A stretch of DNA of 64,000 nt from Polynucleobacter sp. (GCF_030693775.1 NZ_JAUXZY010000003.1:62001-126000), one strand, 5' to 3'; shown: positions 27,867-37,250, counted from the stretch's first letter. A program made the numbers and translations. The notes: generated from the sequence alone by a model not told the origin.

Positions 27867-28571
27867 TTAGTTCTTTAAGTTAAATTTAATTAGGAGATTG
27901 GTTGAAATGCGGGCGGGGTTGCCATTCACGCTATACGGTTTAAAACGGTAACGCTTACCAATTTCAGAAGCAGCGCGATCGAGCCGCGGAAATCCGCTTG
28001 AACGCAGTAAAGCGACTTCTTCCACAATGCCGGTTTCATCAATAATCAACCGAACAACCACTTCGCCTTGTTCCCCAGCTCGCTTTGAAAACGAGGGGTA
28101 ATATGGATCGGCATCAGGTTGATATACCACCACCAGTTTACCAATATCAGTCTGGATGGGCGTACCTGCAGCTCCTTGACTGGTTGCCGGTGCAACAGCT
28201 GCATTAGGCATCTGAGTTTCTGCTGCTTTAGCAGCTTCAGCCGCTTTGGCTTGGCTTGCATCGGCCGGCGGCGTGCTGCTCGGTTCGGGCGTTTTGGGTT
28301 TGGGCTCTGCTTTGGTTTGGGTTTTGGGTTTCACTTCTGGTTTTGGCTGCGGTGTCGGGGGGGTAGACACGGGCGGAGCCGGGGGTGTTGCGGGCGCCAC
28401 TAAATTGGCCATGACTCGCACTTCGTTTTCAGATGGATCGTTTTTCACATTAAGCCCCAGATCCAGGCTAACAAAGAACATGCCATGCAGTGCCAGCACT
28501 ACGGCAATCACAATCCATTCCTGCCGCGTAAACAGCGGGAGCGTTTTGGGGTTTGGTGATGTTAGCGGCAT
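27867..28571 (-). CDS. tonB: TonB energy-transducing protein
   Basis: 234 aa: an N-terminal membrane anchor (about 17-36), a Pro/Lys-rich periplasmic spacer (about 60-105, PxP and KxE repeats), an Ala-rich segment and the TonB C-terminal domain (about 140-234, GEVVVRLIIDETGIVEEV and YRFKPYSVNG). It transmits force to outer-membrane receptors. No TonB-dependent receptor gene is in the window. The start overlaps the end of murI by ten bases. Confidence 0.92.
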   Translation of the reverse strand: MPLTSPNPKTLPLFTRQEWIVIAVVLALHGMFFVSLDLGLNVKNDPSENEVRVMANLVAPATPPAPPVSTPPTPQPKPEVKPKTQTKAEPKPKTPEPSSTPPADASQAKAAEAAKAAETQMPNAAVAPATSQGAAGTPIQTDIGKLVVVYQPDADPYYPSFSKRAGEQGEVVVRLIIDETGIVEEVALLRSSGFPRLDRAASEIGKRYRFKPYSVNGNPARISTNLLIKFNLKN

Positions 28572-29386
28572 AGTGCAGTCTGATCCAGGCCTACGGTTTT
28601 GAAATCGATCCGTAACTCGGCAGTGTTGGAGTTTAGCAATTGCATCGCCATACTATGCAGACGCGTACCATCGGCGGTGCTCAGCAGTAATAAGCTACGT
28701 CTACCGCTTACTTCGGTCGGAATGCGGTGGGCTTCCAGTTGTCGCGCCAACTGACGGATTACCGCTTCGCTGGTGTCAACAACGCGTACCGATGAACCCA
28801 ATTGATTCAGAATCAATGGCATTAAAAATGGATAGTGGGTACAGCCTAAAACCAAGGTATCGATTCCGGCAGCACGCATCGGTTGCAAATGCTGTGCAAG
28901 CAGAGCAGCTGTTTCTGGGGCATGCAATTGACCGGACTCGATCAAGGGCACAAGACCGGCACCCGCTTGTTTAACAAAACGGCAATCCACCGGTAAGGTT
29001 GCCAGTAGCGCATTGAACTTATCACTCTTCAGCGTTGCTTCTGTGGCCAATACACCCACTAGGCCTTTTTCGCTTTGCAGCGCCGCCGGCTTAATTCCGG
29101 GCTCGACCCCAATAATCGGAATTGTCTTTAGCTGCGCCCGAATACTCTGAATGGCTTCGGCGGTAGCTGTGTTGCAGGCAACGACGATCGCTTGGCAGCC
29201 TTCATCCGCTAAAGACTGGCATATCGATAAGCTACGCTCTGCAATCCACTCCGCTGACCTCTCGCCGTAAGGGGCATTGGCACTATCTGCAAAGTAAAGG
29301 TAGTCATGGTTCGGCAGCTGCCGCAGGGCCTCATCCAAAATGGATAGGCCGCCTACGCCCGAATCAAATACCCCGATGAGTGCCAA
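28562..29386 (-). CDS. murI: glutamate racemase
   Basis: Makes D-glutamate for peptidoglycan. The 274-aa protein shows the two catalytic cysteines, Cys71 in VACNTATAEA and Cys182 in LGCTHYPFL with His184, and the N-terminal FDSGVGGLSI. It lies 15 bases after the fumarase gene and overlaps tonB. Confidence 0.95.
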   Translation of the reverse strand: MALIGVFDSGVGGLSILDEALRQLPNHDYLYFADSANAPYGERSAEWIAERSLSICQSLADEGCQAIVVACNTATAEAIQSIRAQLKTIPIIGVEPGIKPAALQSEKGLVGVLATEATLKSDKFNALLATLPVDCRFVKQAGAGLVPLIESGQLHAPETAALLAQHLQPMRAAGIDTLVLGCTHYPFLMPLILNQLGSSVRVVDTSEAVIRQLARQLEAHRIPTEVSGRRSLLLLSTADGTRLHSMAMQLLNSNTAELRIDFKTVGLDQTALCR

Positions 29387-29401
29387 TGCGCGCCTAAAAC
29401 C

Positions 29402-30925
29402 TTATGCAACAACGACGGGGATTTTTCCAATCCGCGCTTGCCAATCTTTTGGCCCTTCGTGGTGCATCGATGTTCCCTTCGAATCCACCGCAACGGTTAC
29501 GGGCATGTCCTGCACATCAAACTCATAAATCGCTTCCATGCCGAGATCAGCGAAGCCAACGACTTTTGACGTTTTAATTGCTTTGGAGACCAAATAGGCA
29601 GCGCCACCGACTGCCATTAAATACGCAGACTGGTGTTTCTTGATGGCTTCAATGGCAACCGGACCGCGTTCGGCTTTGCCAATCATCGCAATCAAACCGG
29701 TTTTGGCCAGCATCATCTCTGTAAACTTATCCATGCGGGTGGAGGTGGTGGGGCCAGCAGGACCAACGGCTTCATCGCGCACTGGATCAACGGGGCCGAC
29801 GTAGTAAATCACGCGGTTTTTAAAACTGACTGGGAGTTCCTCCCCCTTAGCGAGCATGTCCTGAATGCGTTTGTGCGCAGCATCCCGTCCTGTAAGGATT
29901 TTGCCGTTCAGGAGCAAACGATCGCCTGGTTTCCAGCTGGCCACTTCCGCTGGAGTGAGAGTATCTAAATTGACTCGCTTGGATTTTTCAATATCGGGCG
30001 TCCAGGTGACGTCCGGCCAATCCGCGAGGGATGGTGCCTCTAATTTGGCGGGGCCATCACCATGCAAATGGAAATGAATGTGCCGGGTCGCCGCGCAATT
30101 CGGAATCATCGCCACAGGCAATGAGGCAGCGTGGGTGGGGTAATCCAAAATTTTGACGTCCAAGACAGTGGAGAGGCCACCAAGGCCTTGCGCACCAATG
30201 CCGAGCTGGTTCACTTTTTCATAAATCTCGAGGCGCAATTCTTCTACGCGGTTTTTTGGTCCGCGGGCAATTAGTTCTTGAATATCAACCGAGCCCATCA
30301 AGGCTTGTTTGGCCAATAACGTAGCTTTCTCTGGCGTGCCACCAATGCCAATGCCGAGAATGCCGGGCGGGCACCAGCCCGCACCCATGGTGGGAATGGT
30401 TTTCATCACCCAGTCGACAATCGAATCGGATGGGTTGAGCATGATCATCTTGGCTTTGTTCTCTGAGCCGCCACCCTTGGCTGCGCAAATGACTTCAATG
30501 CCATCGCCCGGAACGATTTCATAATGAATCACAGCGGGGGTGTTGTCACCCGTATTTTTACGTTTGCCAGCAGGATCGGTGAGAACCGAGGCGCGCAGCA
30601 TATTGTCGGGATTGAGGTAAGCACGGCGAACGCCTTCATTGACCATATCGGTGACGCTCATGGTGGCGTCCGACCACTGCACATTCATGCCCACCTTTAA
30701 GAAGACCACGGCAATGCCCGTATCTTGGCACAGCGGGCGATGCCCTTCGGCGCACATCCGGCTGTTGGTCAGAATCTGCGCAATCGCGTCTTTGGCGGCC
30801 TCCCCTTTTTCCAGTTCGTAGGCCTTGCCCATCGCCCGAATGAAGTCGGCGGGATGGTAGTAGGAGATGTATTGGAAGGCGTCGGCAACGCTTTGGATGA
30901 GGTCTTCTTGTTTAATATTTGTCAT
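29402..30925 (-). CDS. class I fumarate hydratase (iron-sulfur)
   Basis: Reversible hydration of fumarate to malate in the TCA cycle by an oxygen-sensitive [4Fe-4S] enzyme of the FumA/FumB type. Seen: RMCAEGHRPLCQDTGIA (N-terminal cluster region), the CAATRHIHFHLHG segment and the C-terminal GPTTSTRMDKF. The ATG at 30925 gives 507 aa (MTNIKQEDLIQS); an ATG three codons earlier is possible. First gene of the minus-strand run that continues into murI and tonB, divergent from acs. Confidence 0.93.
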   Translation of the reverse strand: MTNIKQEDLIQSVADAFQYISYYHPADFIRAMGKAYELEKGEAAKDAIAQILTNSRMCAEGHRPLCQDTGIAVVFLKVGMNVQWSDATMSVTDMVNEGVRRAYLNPDNMLRASVLTDPAGKRKNTGDNTPAVIHYEIVPGDGIEVICAAKGGGSENKAKMIMLNPSDSIVDWVMKTIPTMGAGWCPPGILGIGIGGTPEKATLLAKQALMGSVDIQELIARGPKNRVEELRLEIYEKVNQLGIGAQGLGGLSTVLDVKILDYPTHAASLPVAMIPNCAATRHIHFHLHGDGPAKLEAPSLADWPDVTWTPDIEKSKRVNLDTLTPAEVASWKPGDRLLLNGKILTGRDAAHKRIQDMLAKGEELPVSFKNRVIYYVGPVDPVRDEAVGPAGPTTSTRMDKFTEMMLAKTGLIAMIGKAERGPVAIEAIKKHQSAYLMAVGGAAYLVSKAIKTSKVVGFADLGMEAIYEFDVQDMPVTVAVDSKGTSMHHEGPKDWQARIGKIPVVVA

Positions 30926-30979
30926 AAATTTCATCAAATTAAATGGATTTCTCTATTTTAAGGGTTTGCCATAGAGCAA

Positions 30980-31011
30980 TTCACCCTAAAATTCCCTTAT
31001 CTTAGGGTGAA
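30980..31011. promoter_or_regulatory. perfect inverted repeat between fumarase and acs
   Basis: Arms TTCACCCTAA and TTAGGGTGAA are exact reverse complements, separated by 12 bases. The element lies in the 150-base divergent spacer, 55 bases from the fumarase start and 78 bases from the acs start. With no T run on either side it looks like an operator more than a terminator. The cognate regulator is unknown. Confidence 0.6.
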
Positions 31012-31088
31012 AGAGAGTGGATTTACACTATTCTGCATCGATTTTGCAGGGTAGTAATTATTGTCATTTAAATAAAGGGTAGGACAGC

Positions 31089-33062
31089 ATGGAACAGTTG
31101 ATGCAAGAGAATCGGATTTTTAATCCCCCCAGTGATTTTATTAAAAATGCTGCTGTGCCTGGAATGGACGCTTACAACGCACTGTGTGCGGAAGCGGAAA
31201 AAGATTACGAGGGTTTTTGGGCCCGTCTTGCTCGTGAAAACCTCTACTGGAAAAAACCCTTTACTAAAGTATTGGATGAGACCAATCCACCCTTCTATAA
31301 ATGGTTCGAAGATGGATTAACCAACGCCTCGTATAACTGCCTGGATCGTAATTTAGAAAATGGCAACGCCCAAAAAACCGCAATCATTTTTGAAGCCGAC
31401 GACGGCAAGGTAACGAACGTTACTTATAGTGACCTGCACGCACGCGTCTGCCAGTTCGCGAACGCCTTGCGCAAAATGGGCATTAAGTCAGGCGATCGCG
31501 TGATTATTTATATGTCAATGTCGATCGAGGGCGTTGTTGCGATGCAGGCATGTGCCCGTATCGGTGCTACGCATTCGGTGGTGTTTGGCGGCTTCTCCGC
31601 AAAATCATTGCAAGAGCGAATTGTTGACGTGGGCGCAATTGCGGTCATTACTGCAGATGAGCAAATGCGCGGCGGCAAAGCCTTGCCACTCAAAGTGATT
31701 GTGGATGAGGCGCTTGCCTTGGGCGACTGCGAAAAAGTGAAGAATGTCATCGTGTACAAACGCACGGGCGGCAACATTGCAATGACCGCAGGGCGCGATT
31801 CTTGGATGCATGATGTTGTAGCCGGCGAAGCCAAGACCTGTGAGCCAGAGTGGGTGAGCGCTGAGCATCCCTTATTCGTCTTGTATACATCCGGCTCGAC
31901 CGGAAAACCAAAGGGTGTACAACACTCGACGGGTGGCTATTTACTCTGGGCCATTTTGACCATGAAATGGACCTTTGATATCAAGCCCAGTGATGTCTTC
32001 TGGTGTACTGCTGACATTGGCTGGGTTACGGGACACTCCTATATTACCTACGGCCCCCTCGCTGTGGGCTGTACTGAAATTGTGTTTGAGGGCGTGCCGA
32101 CCTATCCGAATGCCGGTCGTTTTTGGGACACCATTCAAAAACACAAGGCAACGATTTTCTACACTGCGCCAACGGCAATTCGTTCATTGATTAAAGCAGC
32201 GAGCGGCGATGAATCCGTTCATCCAAAGAAATACGATCTGTCATCCTTGCGTCTCTTGGGTTCTGTTGGCGAACCGATTAATCCGGAAGCCTGGATGTGG
32301 TACTACGAGAACATTGGTGGCTCGCGTTGCCCGATCGCCGATACCTTCTGGCAAACCGAAACCGGCGGGCACATGATTTCTCCATTGCCTGGTGCAACCC
32401 CCATGGTTCCAGGCTCCTGCACCTTGCCACTGCCAGGCATCATGGCAGCGATTGTGGATGAGGCAGGGCATGATGTACCGAATGGCAGTGGTGGCATCCT
32501 CGTGGTGAAACGCCCATGGCCTTCCATGATTCGCACCATTTGGGGCGATAACGATCGCTTCGTGAAGGCCTACTTCCCAGAAGAGTTGGGTGGCACTTTG
32601 TACCTTGCAGGCGATGGTGCGATTCGCAATAAAGACACTGGCTACTTCACTATCACCGGCCGTATTGATGACGTGCTGAACGTATCCGGACACCGCATGG
32701 GTACGATGGAAATTGAATCCTGCTTGGTTGCCAATCCATTGGTTGCTGAGGCGGCGGTGGTCGGTCGCCCCGATGACATGACGGGCGAAGCGATCTGTGC
32801 TTTCGTGGTTCTCAAAGGCGGTCGTCCTACCGGCGATGATGCGAAGAAGTTGGCGATGGAGTTGCGTAATTGGGTGGGTAAAGAAATTGGCCCAATCGCT
32901 AAACCCAAAGATGTGCGCTTTGGTGACAACTTACCGAAGACACGTTCAGGCAAGATCATGCGTCGTTTGTTACGCGTGATTGCGAAGGGTGAGGAAGTTA
33001 CGCAAGATACCTCGACCCTGGAGAATCCAGCGATCTTGGAGCAGCTGAAGCAGGCGCTTTAA
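31089..33062 (+). CDS. acs: acetyl-CoA synthetase
   Basis: Activates acetate to acetyl-CoA through acetyl-AMP. The 657-aa protein has the P-loop [11 protein letters not shown] (266-276), [19 protein letters not shown] and the C-terminal TRSGKIMRR with the acetylation-regulated Lys622. An AGGA site precedes ATG 31089; the protein length matches the family. Its divergence from a class I fumarase and the shared inverted repeat suggest joint carbon control, which is inference. Confidence 0.97.
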   Translation: MEQLMQENRIFNPPSDFIKNAAVPGMDAYNALCAEAEKDYEGFWARLARENLYWKKPFTKVLDETNPPFYKWFEDGLTNASYNCLDRNLENGNAQKTAIIFEADDGKVTNVTYSDLHARVCQFANALRKMGIKSGDRVIIYMSMSIEGVVAMQACARIGATHSVVFGGFSAKSLQERIVDVGAIAVITADEQMRGGKALPLKVIVDEALALGDCEKVKNVIVYKRTGGNIAMTAGRDSWMHDVVAGEAKTCEPEWVSAEHPLFVLYTSGSTGKPKGVQHSTGGYLLWAILTMKWTFDIKPSDVFWCTADIGWVTGHSYITYGPLAVGCTEIVFEGVPTYPNAGRFWDTIQKHKATIFYTAPTAIRSLIKAASGDESVHPKKYDLSSLRLLGSVGEPINPEAWMWYYENIGGSRCPIADTFWQTETGGHMISPLPGATPMVPGSCTLPLPGIMAAIVDEAGHDVPNGSGGILVVKRPWPSMIRTIWGDNDRFVKAYFPEELGGTLYLAGDGAIRNKDTGYFTITGRIDDVLNVSGHRMGTMEIESCLVANPLVAEAAVVGRPDDMTGEAICAFVVLKGGRPTGDDAKKLAMELRNWVGKEIGPIAKPKDVRFGDNLPKTRSGKIMRRLLRVIAKGEEVTQDTSTLENPAILEQLKQAL

Positions 33063-33096
33063 GCACGTAGTACTGTTGCATCAACGTTCAAAAAGA

Positions 33097-33122
33097 AAAG
33101 CCCGCGCGAGCGGGCTTTTTAT
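33097..33122. terminator. bidirectional terminator between acs and yhaV
   Basis: Perfect 10-bp stem AAAAGCCCGC / GCGGGCTTTT with a GCGA tetraloop. T-rich sequence follows on both strands, so it can end acs on the plus strand and the toxin-antitoxin transcript on the minus strand. Confidence 0.9.
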
Positions 33123-33148
33123 TAAGCAATTCATCAGCAACATCTACT

Positions 33149-33622
33149 TCAGCCACGCCCCATCAGCTTTTGCAGGCCTTTGCTGTGGGCGCGAGACTCT
33201 TGTAATAGTGCATCCCAATTATCCGGTGGGCGACCTTGCTTGAGCATTGCTGAAAACACCCGATACGCATCATCTTTGCTCTCGTAGGCTCGCTTGGTGC
33301 CTTCGTCATTGACCCAAGCGTACACAATGAGTTTGCTTGCTTCGTGGTACCGAAAGAAGAGGCGGTATTGTTGGAAAAATTTTGCCCGCAGCCAATGCTT
33401 GCGTTCACTTCCAAGGGTATTGCCTTGGCGATAGATCGCGAGGCTTGGGTTGCTCGGGATGATATTGAACGCCAGTTTATAAATCGCAGCTAGACGTTTT
33501 GTTGCATTTTTATGTTGATAGGTGCTGAGATCTTTTTGCTTGAGACGCTCCACTTCCTTCAACAGGATATTGACTTGGTTTAGAAATACCGGATGAGCAA
33601 AAATAGTCCAGCCTGAAATCAT
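33149..33622 (-). CDS. yhaV: YhaV-family type II toxin
   Basis: 157-aa RelE-fold ribonuclease toxin. It matches YhaV across its length: NGWxxxAHP-like start (SGWTIFAHPVF), YQHKNATKRLAAIYK, SLGSERKHWLRAKF and YRLFFRYHEASKLIVYAWVNDEGTKR near residues 85-110, then YRVFSAMLKQGRPPDNW. YhaV cleaves mRNA on ribosomes in Escherichia coli. It lies 26 bases downstream of its antitoxin. The frame is intact, so the module is probably active. Confidence 0.92.
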   Translation of the reverse strand: MISGWTIFAHPVFLNQVNILLKEVERLKQKDLSTYQHKNATKRLAAIYKLAFNIIPSNPSLAIYRQGNTLGSERKHWLRAKFFQQYRLFFRYHEASKLIVYAWVNDEGTKRAYESKDDAYRVFSAMLKQGRPPDNWDALLQESRAHSKGLQKLMGRG

Positions 33623-33648
33623 CAGTGGTGTTGGGTTTGAGGAAATAA

Positions 33649-33981
33649 TTAATCCCCATCATTGGGTAGCGGGGCATCAAGATCAATAGCCGTATTTTTA
33701 ATGACTGCCTGTAACCGTTTTACCCATGCTGCATCTATGGCCTGCAGTCGCTCGGGATGCGCTTGTAAATCTTGCGACAGAAAATCTAAAAAGCGCTCCA
33801 TTACAGGATCTGCTATTTCGACTGGGTTACTGCGCCGGATCAGCACGTCCCCATTATCCAAAATGGAGTAATGCACCTTATCGCGCTTGCCGAGCTTAAG
33901 TGCTTGCCGCACTGGCTCTGGAACGGTGGTTTGGTAGCGGTCCGTTAGCGTGGATTCAGTTTCGAGTACGGCAATAGTCAT
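33649..33981 (-). CDS. prlF: PrlF-family antitoxin
   Basis: 110-aa antitoxin with an AbrB-like swapped-hairpin DNA-binding N-terminus (ESTLTDRYQTTVPEPVRQAL) and a C-terminal helix region that would bind YhaV. GAGG stands nine bases before the ATG. It is first in the operon, the standard prlF-yhaV order, and should repress its own promoter by binding the palindrome at 34035-34058. Confidence 0.9.
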   Translation of the reverse strand: MTIAVLETESTLTDRYQTTVPEPVRQALKLGKRDKVHYSILDNGDVLIRRSNPVEIADPVMERFLDFLSQDLQAHPERLQAIDAAWVKRLQAVIKNTAIDLDAPLPNDGD

Positions 33982-34034
33982 ATTGGCAACCTCAACAGAA
34001 TGGTGGAATGGGTAATGAAAATAAGTATAAATGA

Positions 34035-34063
34035 ATGGTAATGCAATTGCATTACCATGTCAA
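34035..34063 (-). promoter_or_regulatory. prlF-yhaV promoter with a 24-bp perfect palindrome
   Basis: An exact 24-bp palindrome spans 34035-34058 (half-site ATGGTAATGCAA). On the minus strand a consensus TTGACA (34063 to 34058) touches one edge, and 17 bp further TACCAT (34040 to 34035) could be the -10, so the palindrome fills the spacer and the -10. This is the layout expected of an autoregulatory operator. A better -10, TATACT (34029-34024), is too far from TTGACA. Confidence 0.8.
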
Positions 34064-34195
34064 TTGAACCCCAATGCCATGGCCAGCAAAGGGGCTAAGA
34101 GCGCCAAGGCTACTGTTGTGGTTAAAAGGCAATCAGAGGGGGGGTCGCAAGGAGGACATTTAATTTAAGTTAAAGGCGGCAAATACATTGAACCG

Positions 34196-34201
34196 TATAA
34201 T
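34196..34201 (+). promoter_or_regulatory. -10 element of tRNA-Ser(GGA)
   Basis: TATAAT at 34196-34201, ten bases before the mature tRNA. No good -35 hexamer is visible at 16-18 bp. Confidence 0.55.
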
Positions 34202-34211
34202 CGTCGCTTCC

Positions 34212-34301
<90 letters not shown>

Positions 34302-34309
34302 GCACCACT

Positions 34310-34335
34310 AAGCCCTCATCGCGAGGGCTTTTTTA
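34310..34335 (+). terminator. intrinsic terminator after tRNA-Ser(GGA)
   Basis: Stem AAGCCCTC / GAGGGCTT with a short ATCGC loop and a run of T residues, nine bases after the tRNA CCA. Confidence 0.88.
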
Positions 34336-34401
34336 TTCGCCTTAGGGCGATGCATGCCCCTTGTTTTAGTGGAGGGGTTAGCCACTTTAATTTGTTTGAT
34401 A

Positions 34402-36876
34402 ATGAATTCAATGGAAACACGAATTCAATCCCTCTATCGTTCCAATTGGCTGCGGTATTCGATACTCATCCTGCTTGGATTGATCACAGCTTTTTGGCTG
34501 CTGATCATGACCTGGGGTGTCCATTACGTAAAGCAATCGATTGAGGACTACAGCGCCCAGATCGGCTACCGCATCGAGTACCGCGATCTGCGCATTGCGC
34601 CATTGCAGTTGCGACTGGAATTAGATGACGTGAAGTTATCGAGTCGCGATGCAAATGCCATTCCTTTATTTACGCTGCGCCGTGGTGTGCTGCAATTGGA
34701 TCTGCCCGCTATTCTTGCGGGCAGGATTGGCATTCGGGAAATTCAGTTAACGGATCCGCAGTTTCATGTGGAGCGCAAAGTGCAGTCGGGCAAGCCGGGT
34801 CTGTGGAATTGGCAACCCTTTGTGGCTGCAGTTAGTAAGGTACTGCCCCCAAAGGATCCAGCATCGCCTCCGAAACAAATTGAGTTGGAACGTTTCGGTA
34901 TTTCGGGCTTGACCTTAACGCTAGACGATCAGCCCAATCGTTATCGCCATGACTTTGGTCCGATTGGATTGGAATTACGTGACCTGGCGAACTTCAGCAA
35001 GCAGGGCAAGCAAGGCACCCTCGAGGGTGACTATCAAATTGATCTAGGCAAGCTCGACATCCGTTTGCCGAATTCGACGCAGCGCATTCAGGTGGGAGCT
35101 GCGCAATTGGCGGGCGGCATTCGGGCAGGCGAAGGCGATCTATTGGCAATTGATTTGGCAGCCACTTTGGATTCTGGAAAAGTGACCTCACGCTGGCTCT
35201 TGGGGGCAACAAGCAATACCCTTTCTGGTGATATTCAGTTAGAGCAGTTACCGCTGATTCCCTTGATGCCTTTTTTACCCAGTAATAAGCCGCTGGTGAT
35301 GCAAAGTGGCGTTCTTAACGGATCGTTGCAATTTGCTTCGGAGCCAAGCGCGTGGTCAATCAAAGGTAATTTTTTTATTCCCGAATTGTTTGTGCGTGAG
35401 TCAAATGTGACCGCGCCGCTGCTGGCCTGGAAAGAAGCCAAAGCAGAGCAATTGCAGTTTAAAAAATTCAATGACGGGCGCAGTCATTTGTCAGTCCATG
35501 AGTTGCTGCTGCTACAACCTGAGATTCAATACGAAATTAATGAGAAAGGCTTCTCTAATTTTCGTCGCCTATTTATGAAGGGCGGTGATAGCGAGGCGCC
35601 CGCTACTGAAACTGCAGCCAAAACCGAAGAGCAAGGCAAAGCACCTGAAGAAAAAAATCCAAGCCCCAGTCCAGTAGCAAAAGAGCCTAATCTCTTTACG
35701 CTGGATCTGCGCTCAGTGCAATTGCGCGATGCCAATTTGGTATTCACAGACTTAGCAATTAAGCCCAAGGTTCAGGTAGCGATTCGTAAGCTCAAGGGAT
35801 CACTCTTGGGCATCAGTAATGAGCCAGGTCACTTTGCATCGGTAGCTCTGGATGGGCTTGTGGCCGGGACGGGGAGTATGCGCGCGACCGGGCAAATGGC
35901 TTTTGATGATCCGCGCCTCAATCACGATATGCAGTTGCAATTTCGGAATCTGCCTTTAAGCGACTCCAATCCCTACTTCATGGCATTCGCTGGGCGTCAC
36001 ATCTTAGGCGGCCGACTTGATCTCACGCTGAATTACAAATCGGTGGAAGGGCAACTTCAGGGTCAAAATCGTTTTGTGATTAAAAAGATTGAGCTCGGCG
36101 AGGAAGTGCCCGAGTTCACGGGTAAACGCTTGCCTTTAGGTTTAGCGGTTGCCTTGCTGGAAGATTCGGATGATGTGATTGATGTGAAGATCGATATTGC
36201 AGGTAACGTCAATTCACCGGAGTTCAGCGCAACTGGACTGGTATGGCAAGCCGTCCGTACGGTACTGACCAATGTGGTGACTGCACCATTTCGGGCGCTT
36301 GCATCCTTACTGGGTATGCAGGGTGATCCGGCGATTTATGCCATTCCCGGCGAGGCCGCATTCTTGCCCGCGGACCAAGAGCGCTTTACGCAATTCAGTG
36401 ATTTGCTTGCTAAGCGACCACACGCCACGATGGAGCTGATTGGGACATATGACCCCGAGTTAGATCGCCAAGAGCTAGCGCGGGCGAGGGCAGATCGCGC
36501 CATCTTGACTGCGTCGGGATTTAAGCTTGAAGCGAGTGCGCCACTGCCGGTGCCGAGTCTTTCCGACAAGCGCATCCAAGCAGGCATTAAATCGGCCTAT
36601 GCTGCGGAGATCGGTCGTATCAAGTTAACCCAGCGGATCCTGACTTTGCCGGATACCGTGGAGCGCTACCAGCAATTGCGCCAAGAACTCATAAGCCATT
36701 TCGTAGTGGACGATGCGCAGTTGCAGGCTTTGGGTAATGCGCGGGCGCGCCTAGCGCAAGAAGCGATGCTCAAATCCAATCCGGCCCTAGGGGAGCGTAT
36801 CCGCTTGGGCACGCCCAAGGCTGTGACAGCCCAGCGCGAAGGGATTCCACTCGAAATTACCTTGGGCTCAAAGTAG
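34402..36876 (+). CDS. DUF748 / AsmA-like membrane-anchored protein
   Basis: Large periplasmic protein anchored by one N-terminal helix (YSILILLGLITAFWLLIMTWGV). The body is beta-rich and repetitive in style, with the DUF748 pattern: LELDDVKLSSRDANAIPLF near the start and, after a low-complexity linker rich in Glu, Pro and Lys, a second repeat (LDLRSVQLRDANLVFTDLAI). The C-terminal part has an OmpA-like YDPELDRQELARARADRA segment. AsmA-like proteins are now linked to lipid transport between membranes; whether this holds here is inference. I use ATG 34402 (824 aa); the frame stays open to an ATG at 34354. Confidence 0.82.
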   Translation: MNSMETRIQSLYRSNWLRYSILILLGLITAFWLLIMTWGVHYVKQSIEDYSAQIGYRIEYRDLRIAPLQLRLELDDVKLSSRDANAIPLFTLRRGVLQLDLPAILAGRIGIREIQLTDPQFHVERKVQSGKPGLWNWQPFVAAVSKVLPPKDPASPPKQIELERFGISGLTLTLDDQPNRYRHDFGPIGLELRDLANFSKQGKQGTLEGDYQIDLGKLDIRLPNSTQRIQVGAAQLAGGIRAGEGDLLAIDLAATLDSGKVTSRWLLGATSNTLSGDIQLEQLPLIPLMPFLPSNKPLVMQSGVLNGSLQFASEPSAWSIKGNFFIPELFVRESNVTAPLLAWKEAKAEQLQFKKFNDGRSHLSVHELLLLQPEIQYEINEKGFSNFRRLFMKGGDSEAPATETAAKTEEQGKAPEEKNPSPSPVAKEPNLFTLDLRSVQLRDANLVFTDLAIKPKVQVAIRKLKGSLLGISNEPGHFASVALDGLVAGTGSMRATGQMAFDDPRLNHDMQLQFRNLPLSDSNPYFMAFAGRHILGGRLDLTLNYKSVEGQLQGQNRFVIKKIELGEEVPEFTGKRLPLGLAVALLEDSDDVIDVKIDIAGNVNSPEFSATGLVWQAVRTVLTNVVTAPFRALASLLGMQGDPAIYAIPGEAAFLPADQERFTQFSDLLAKRPHATMELIGTYDPELDRQELARARADRAILTASGFKLEASAPLPVPSLSDKRIQAGIKSAYAAEIGRIKLTQRILTLPDTVERYQQLRQELISHFVVDDAQLQALGNARARLAQEAMLKSNPALGERIRLGTPKAVTAQREGIPLEITLGSK

Positions 36877-36910
36877 GCCCTAGAGCTGCTAGGGTGATAG
36901 ACTTACCCAC

Positions 36911-37132
36911 ATGAATCCATCCACCTTTGCACGTCTCTCCCTAGTCACCTTAATTGCCCTCGGTTTGAGTGGCTGCGGCACGGTAGAGTCAGCAGCGCGT
37001 GATGATTGCACATCCATTGGCTGGAGTATTGGCAGCGCAGGCTACGAAGACTGCTTTCGGGCACGCGTGCGTGAGCGCAACATGGACTACAGCCGCCCTT
37101 CGGATTTGACGCCAAAGCCCAGCCTGATCTAA
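36911..37132 (+). CDS. small putative lipoprotein
   Basis: 73 aa. A signal of about 21 residues ends in a lipobox (LSGC), then a short mature part with three Cys (TSIGWSIGSAGYEDCFRARVRER). Unrecognised. It lies 34 bases behind the DUF748 gene and may be co-transcribed. Confidence 0.65.
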   Translation: MNPSTFARLSLVTLIALGLSGCGTVESAARDDCTSIGWSIGSAGYEDCFRARVRERNMDYSRPSDLTPKPSLI

Positions 37133-37147
37133 GCGGTTTGCGGCATT

Positions 37148-37180
37148 CCCTAGGTCTAGGGTAAACCCGTAGTATTACCC
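37148..37180. promoter_or_regulatory. two nested inverted repeats upstream of the formate dehydrogenase operon
   Basis: CCCTAG-GT-CTAGGG spans 37148-37161, and GGGTAA with TTACCC at a 10-base spacing spans 37159-37180. They overlap by three bases and lie about 130-160 bases before the fds start. In relatives the fds operon is controlled by a LysR-type regulator (FdsR), so this is a candidate binding region; no regulator gene is present here. Confidence 0.4.
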
Positions 37181-37250
37181 CCACAAAACGCTCTTGAGCG
37201 CCGTCAAGGACTTGCCCCCGTAAATCCACCAAAATCATGCAAACGATATG

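Noticed and set aside
34079..34168. 29-codon frame starting MASKGAKSAKATVVVKRQ between prlF-yhaV and tRNA-Ser
   Set aside because: No ribosome site or promoter of its own, no recognisable family, and too short to separate from chance.
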